Made by a program: the position numbers and the translations under genes. A DNA stretch of 64,000 nucleotides. Origin: Bog-756 sp963828385. GTDB lineage: Bacteria; Actinomycetota; Acidimicrobiia; Acidimicrobiales; RAAP-2. The first letter of the stretch is position 1. Each line of letters begins with the position of its first letter. The notes beneath the pieces are model-generated. The model had not been told where the DNA came from, searched no databases, and was given only the letters and a program-made list of their open reading frames with translations. Positions 61,400-64,000 of this stretch are shown in pieces. The stretch is from the NCBI GenBank assembly GCA_963828385.1, contig CAWHEF010000002.1, positions 868,001 to 932,000 of the forward strand, in the 5' to 3' direction.

Positions 61400-62787
61400 G
61401 GACGGAGGCTGGCGTCGAGGAGGCGGGCGCGGCATCTGGTCTGGGCGCCGGTACCACCACGGTGGACATATCGGCGCGCTCGCCGGACGTGGCGGCCCGG
61501 GCCCCCCGCCACTTCGCCTGTTTCGACGGGCTGCGGGCCATCGCCGCCGTGTCGGTCCTCCTCCTCCACACTGCCTGGGTTTCCGGGTTCACGTTGAGGT
61601 CGTCACTCGGGGCCTATACCAGCCGGCTGGAGATCGGAGTGTCCGTCTTCTTCCTCATCTCCGGTTTCCTCCTCTACCGCCCCTTCGCCGTCTCCCACCT
61701 GGCCGGCTTCACCCGCCCCAACACGCGGCGCTTCTTCGAACGCCGGCTCTTGCGGATCGTCCCTGCCTACTGGCTGGCCCTGACCGTCCTCACCTACGGG
61801 TTCGGCGTCGTCTCGGTGGGCTCGGGCTGGCAGGGGGTGGCCGCCCACTACCTATTCCTGCAGATCTACATTCCCTCCCAGGTCTTCAACGGCATCGGCC
61901 AGGCGTGGTCGCTCTGCACCGAGGTGAGTTTCTATCTGTTCCTCCCCCTCTACGCCGCCTTCATCGGTTGGCGACGCGTGTCCGCCGGCCGGCAACTGGT
62001 GCGAGAGATCGGGGGGCTCGTCGTGCTGGGCGTGATCAGCTTCGGCTTCCGCTACTGGGTCCTCCACCTGCCCCTGATCACCGTCCGGGACGGCAAGTTC
62101 GTGGCCGTCTGCGCCCCGAACTGCGCGACCCATCCCGCCTTGGCGACCATGATGGTGGACTGGCTCCCCGCCTATCTCGATCTCTTCGCCCTCGGCATGC
62201 TGCTCGCCGTGCTGAGCGCCTGGTTCATCCAGCACAGCTCGGAGCCCACGTGGCTGGGTCACCGTTTGATGCCGTGGCTGAGCTGGGGATGTGCCGCCGT
62301 GTGCTTCGTGTGGGTCTCGCATATCGTCACCGACCACTCGGTGCTCTACTTCGCCACGCCACGGATCAACCTCGAGCGGCAGACCCTCTATGGCCTCTTC
62401 GCCTTCTTCCTCCTCCTGCCGGCGGTGTTCGGGCCCGAGGACAAGTCGTTGATCCGACGGTTGCTCCGATCGTGGCCCATGGCCAGCGTCGGCGTCATCT
62501 CCTACGGGATCTATCTGTGGCACCTCGACCTCATCACCCTGTTCCTCCGGTGGACCGGTTGGATCCCGCACGAAGAGCCGTACTGGATCCTGGCGCTGGC
62601 CGTCTTCGGCCTGGCTGTCGCCTTCGCCTCGGCGAGCTACTTCGGGTTCGAGCGACCGATCCTGCGCTACAAGAACACGCTCGGCTGGTGGGGGGACAGG
62701 CGTTCGAGGCGGGGCGGTCAGGGCGATCCCGCCGTTCCTACCGATTCCGGTGCACAAGTCGACGCCGGACCTGCTGCCACGGGCTGA
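61396..62787 (+). CDS. Acyltransferase 3 family membrane protein (OafA-like)
   Basis: 463 residues from GTG 61396. After a hydrophilic N-terminus of about 40 residues come ACFDGLRAIAAVSVLLLHTA, VSVFFLISGFLLYRPF, RRLLRIVPAYWLAL and IGQAWSLCTEVSFYLFLPLY, the acyltransferase-3 core. About ten to eleven spans. Third gene of the YfhO-GT2-acyltransferase operon, so it may acylate the sugar that these enzymes attach. Its last 50 bases overlap the convergent methyltransferase gene. Confidence 0.87.
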   Translation: MRTEAGVEEAGAASGLGAGTTTVDISARSPDVAARAPRHFACFDGLRAIAAVSVLLLHTAWVSGFTLRSSLGAYTSRLEIGVSVFFLISGFLLYRPFAVSHLAGFTRPNTRRFFERRLLRIVPAYWLALTVLTYGFGVVSVGSGWQGVAAHYLFLQIYIPSQVFNGIGQAWSLCTEVSFYLFLPLYAAFIGWRRVSAGRQLVREIGGLVVLGVISFGFRYWVLHLPLITVRDGKFVAVCAPNCATHPALATMMVDWLPAYLDLFALGMLLAVLSAWFIQHSSEPTWLGHRLMPWLSWGCAAVCFVWVSHIVTDHSVLYFATPRINLERQTLYGLFAFFLLLPAVFGPEDKSLIRRLLRSWPMASVGVISYGIYLWHLDLITLFLRWTGWIPHEEPYWILALAVFGLAVAFASASYFGFERPILRYKNTLGWWGDRRSRRGGQGDPAVPTDSGAQVDAGPAATG

Positions 62788-63947
62788 GAACGGGGCTCCG
62801 CCGCTGCCCGAGTACGAGCAGTCCGATGTCGACGTCGACGTCCCCCCAGTCTCGTACGCGGTCTTCGTCGACGAGCTCGAGCCCGACGTCAGCACACTCG
62901 CGCACGACGTCGCCGAAGACTCCGTGGATGGAGGGATCCTCGACTTCCAACCCGCGGCTCCGGTTCCACAGCGTATCGGTGCCGCGGACGAGGTCGATGG
63001 TGAGTACCACCAGCCCGTCCTTCCGAACACGGGAAGCGATGTCCGTGAGCAGAGACCTGCGAGCGTCAGCCGGCAAGTGCTCGACCACACTGACCGAGTA
63101 GGCCCCGTCGAAGGATGGGGTGAGCGGTAGATCGGACAATGTGGTGTTCCATGAGCGGTGAGCCAGTCCCGCCGCTGCGTAGTCGAGGAAGTCCCATTCG
63201 TTCCACTCCCGGGTAGGCGGCCAGGACCGCACGATGTCCGAAGAGTCGACGGTGTCGACCTGGTAGCCCGCCTCGGTCAGGTAGGACGGAAGAGGGGTCA
63301 CGCCGGCGCCGATGTCGATGATGTGGCTGTCGGCTGCGAGACGGCCCCGGACCAAGGCCGCCACCACCGGGTACTCCCAGAGCCGAGGCGCGTGGTCGGG
63401 GTAGAAGCCGAGGGTGCGCCAGGCATGGAGGCGGAGGTCGACCAGGGAGGCAGGGTCGGGATGCCGGCCCACGAGCGGCGCCAGGGTTGCGGGTCCGAAG
63501 TCCCGCGGATGGCGGGGCTCAGGCGGCCGGAGGACCACGAACCGGCCCTCGTCTTCGGGCCCAGTGCCGGCCGGATAGAGCTCGGCATCGGGCACCGCCA
63601 TGGCGAGTGCGGAAAGAAGAGCATCTCTGGTTCCGTCCCCGGCGTCCGCCGAGACGACGAGTGCCCGCCGCGCCGAGCGGTACAGCCCCCGGATGAGCTC
63701 GGGCCGGCCGATCTCGGCTGCGGTGAGCGGTCGGGTGTGGACGATGACATCGGCCTGAGGCTGCTCGATTGGTGGATCGCCCGCCGGGAGGGTCGTCGAT
63801 CGCCAGCAAGGACGATGGTCGGAGGGCCTCGAGCAGCCGGGCCGGGAGCAACGTAGTCCCGTTCGGCGGACCTGCCGACGCCGGCTCCAATGCACGAGTG
63901 CGCTGCCAACGCTCGAGGGTCTCGGCCGGATCTAGGGTCTCGAACAC
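62738..63947 (-). CDS. SAM methyltransferase-like protein, one-base frameshift
   Basis: About 402 residues after correction. GTG 63947 gives MFETLDPAETLERWQRTRAL to LLAIDDPPGG; one extra base at about 63777-63783 moves the remainder (DPPIEQPQADVIVHTRPLTA onward) into the frame that ends at 62738. The C-terminal methyltransferase domain has IIDIGAGVTPLPSYLTEAG and SVSVVEHLPADARRSLL. The N-terminal part is a Rossmann-like domain of unknown role. Its 3' end overlaps the acyltransferase by 50 bases, convergent. Substrate unknown. Confidence 0.75.
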
Positions 63948-64000
63948 ATCGGAGGATGGCGCGATTGGCCAGGTCCACGCGTCCGTCGATCTGTGATGAT

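Overview
The window is high-GC bacterial DNA. Strong third-position GC bias produces many long shadow frames. Its content points to an actinomycete: a mycothiol-enzyme-like (MDMPI) protein, an LPFTG cell-wall-anchored protein, frequent GTG starts and short-gap ATGA/GTGA gene overlaps. I cannot place it more closely; class Acidimicrobiia is a guess. Almost all genes serve synthesis, modification and display of surface polysaccharide or glycoconjugate. No rRNA, tRNA, CRISPR array or prophage was seen.

Layout. 1-2131: ABC-2 polysaccharide exporter (Wzm cut by the window edge, Wzt with a C-terminal extension). 2495-4709: TetR regulator with a palindromic operator, an MDMPI protein and a frameshifted di-iron metallo-beta-lactamase-fold gene. 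4787-17117: glycosyltransferases, asparagine synthase-like amidotransferase, polysaccharide deacetylase, methyltransferases and three sulfotransferase-family genes, one of which has lost its active-site residues. 17188-19826: ATPase, decayed PIN toxin, secreted fibronectin III protein. 19924-22888: operon of nucleotide-sugar dehydrogenase, polyprenyl-phosphate-type GT2 and epimerase. 23013-31908 (minus): GT4, Tat-exported phosphoesterase, a sulfotransferase with a coiled coil, a WbsX-methyltransferase fusion, DegT aminotransferase, a WecA/MraY-type initiating transferase and a GNAT. 32042-34862: cysD-cysN-cysC, which makes PAPS, the sulfate donor for the sulfotransferases. 35175-43204: LPFTG surface protein, acyltransferase, GT-C-like membrane proteins, PQQ-propeller lipoprotein. 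43285-46705: insertion-sequence graveyard holding a broken partial copy of the 21120-22888 gene pair. 46735-62787: methyltransferase, GT2s, four more large membrane proteins on minus and one on plus (three of the five are YfhO paralogs), and an acyltransferase. 62738-63947: frameshifted methyltransferase.

Taken together the locus looks able to make sulfate donor, start a glycan on a polyprenyl carrier, extend and decorate it (sulfate, methyl, acyl, amide, deacetylation) and export it, with a second set of GT-C/YfhO enzymes acting outside the membrane. The sulfation function is inferred from gene content.

Two window-wide observations matter to a user. First, at least seven otherwise intact genes carry single-base frameshifts, so either sequence quality is limited or many genes are decaying. 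Second, many genes share a TANNNT hexamer 6-9 bases (mostly 8) before the start codon, which suggests leaderless transcription.
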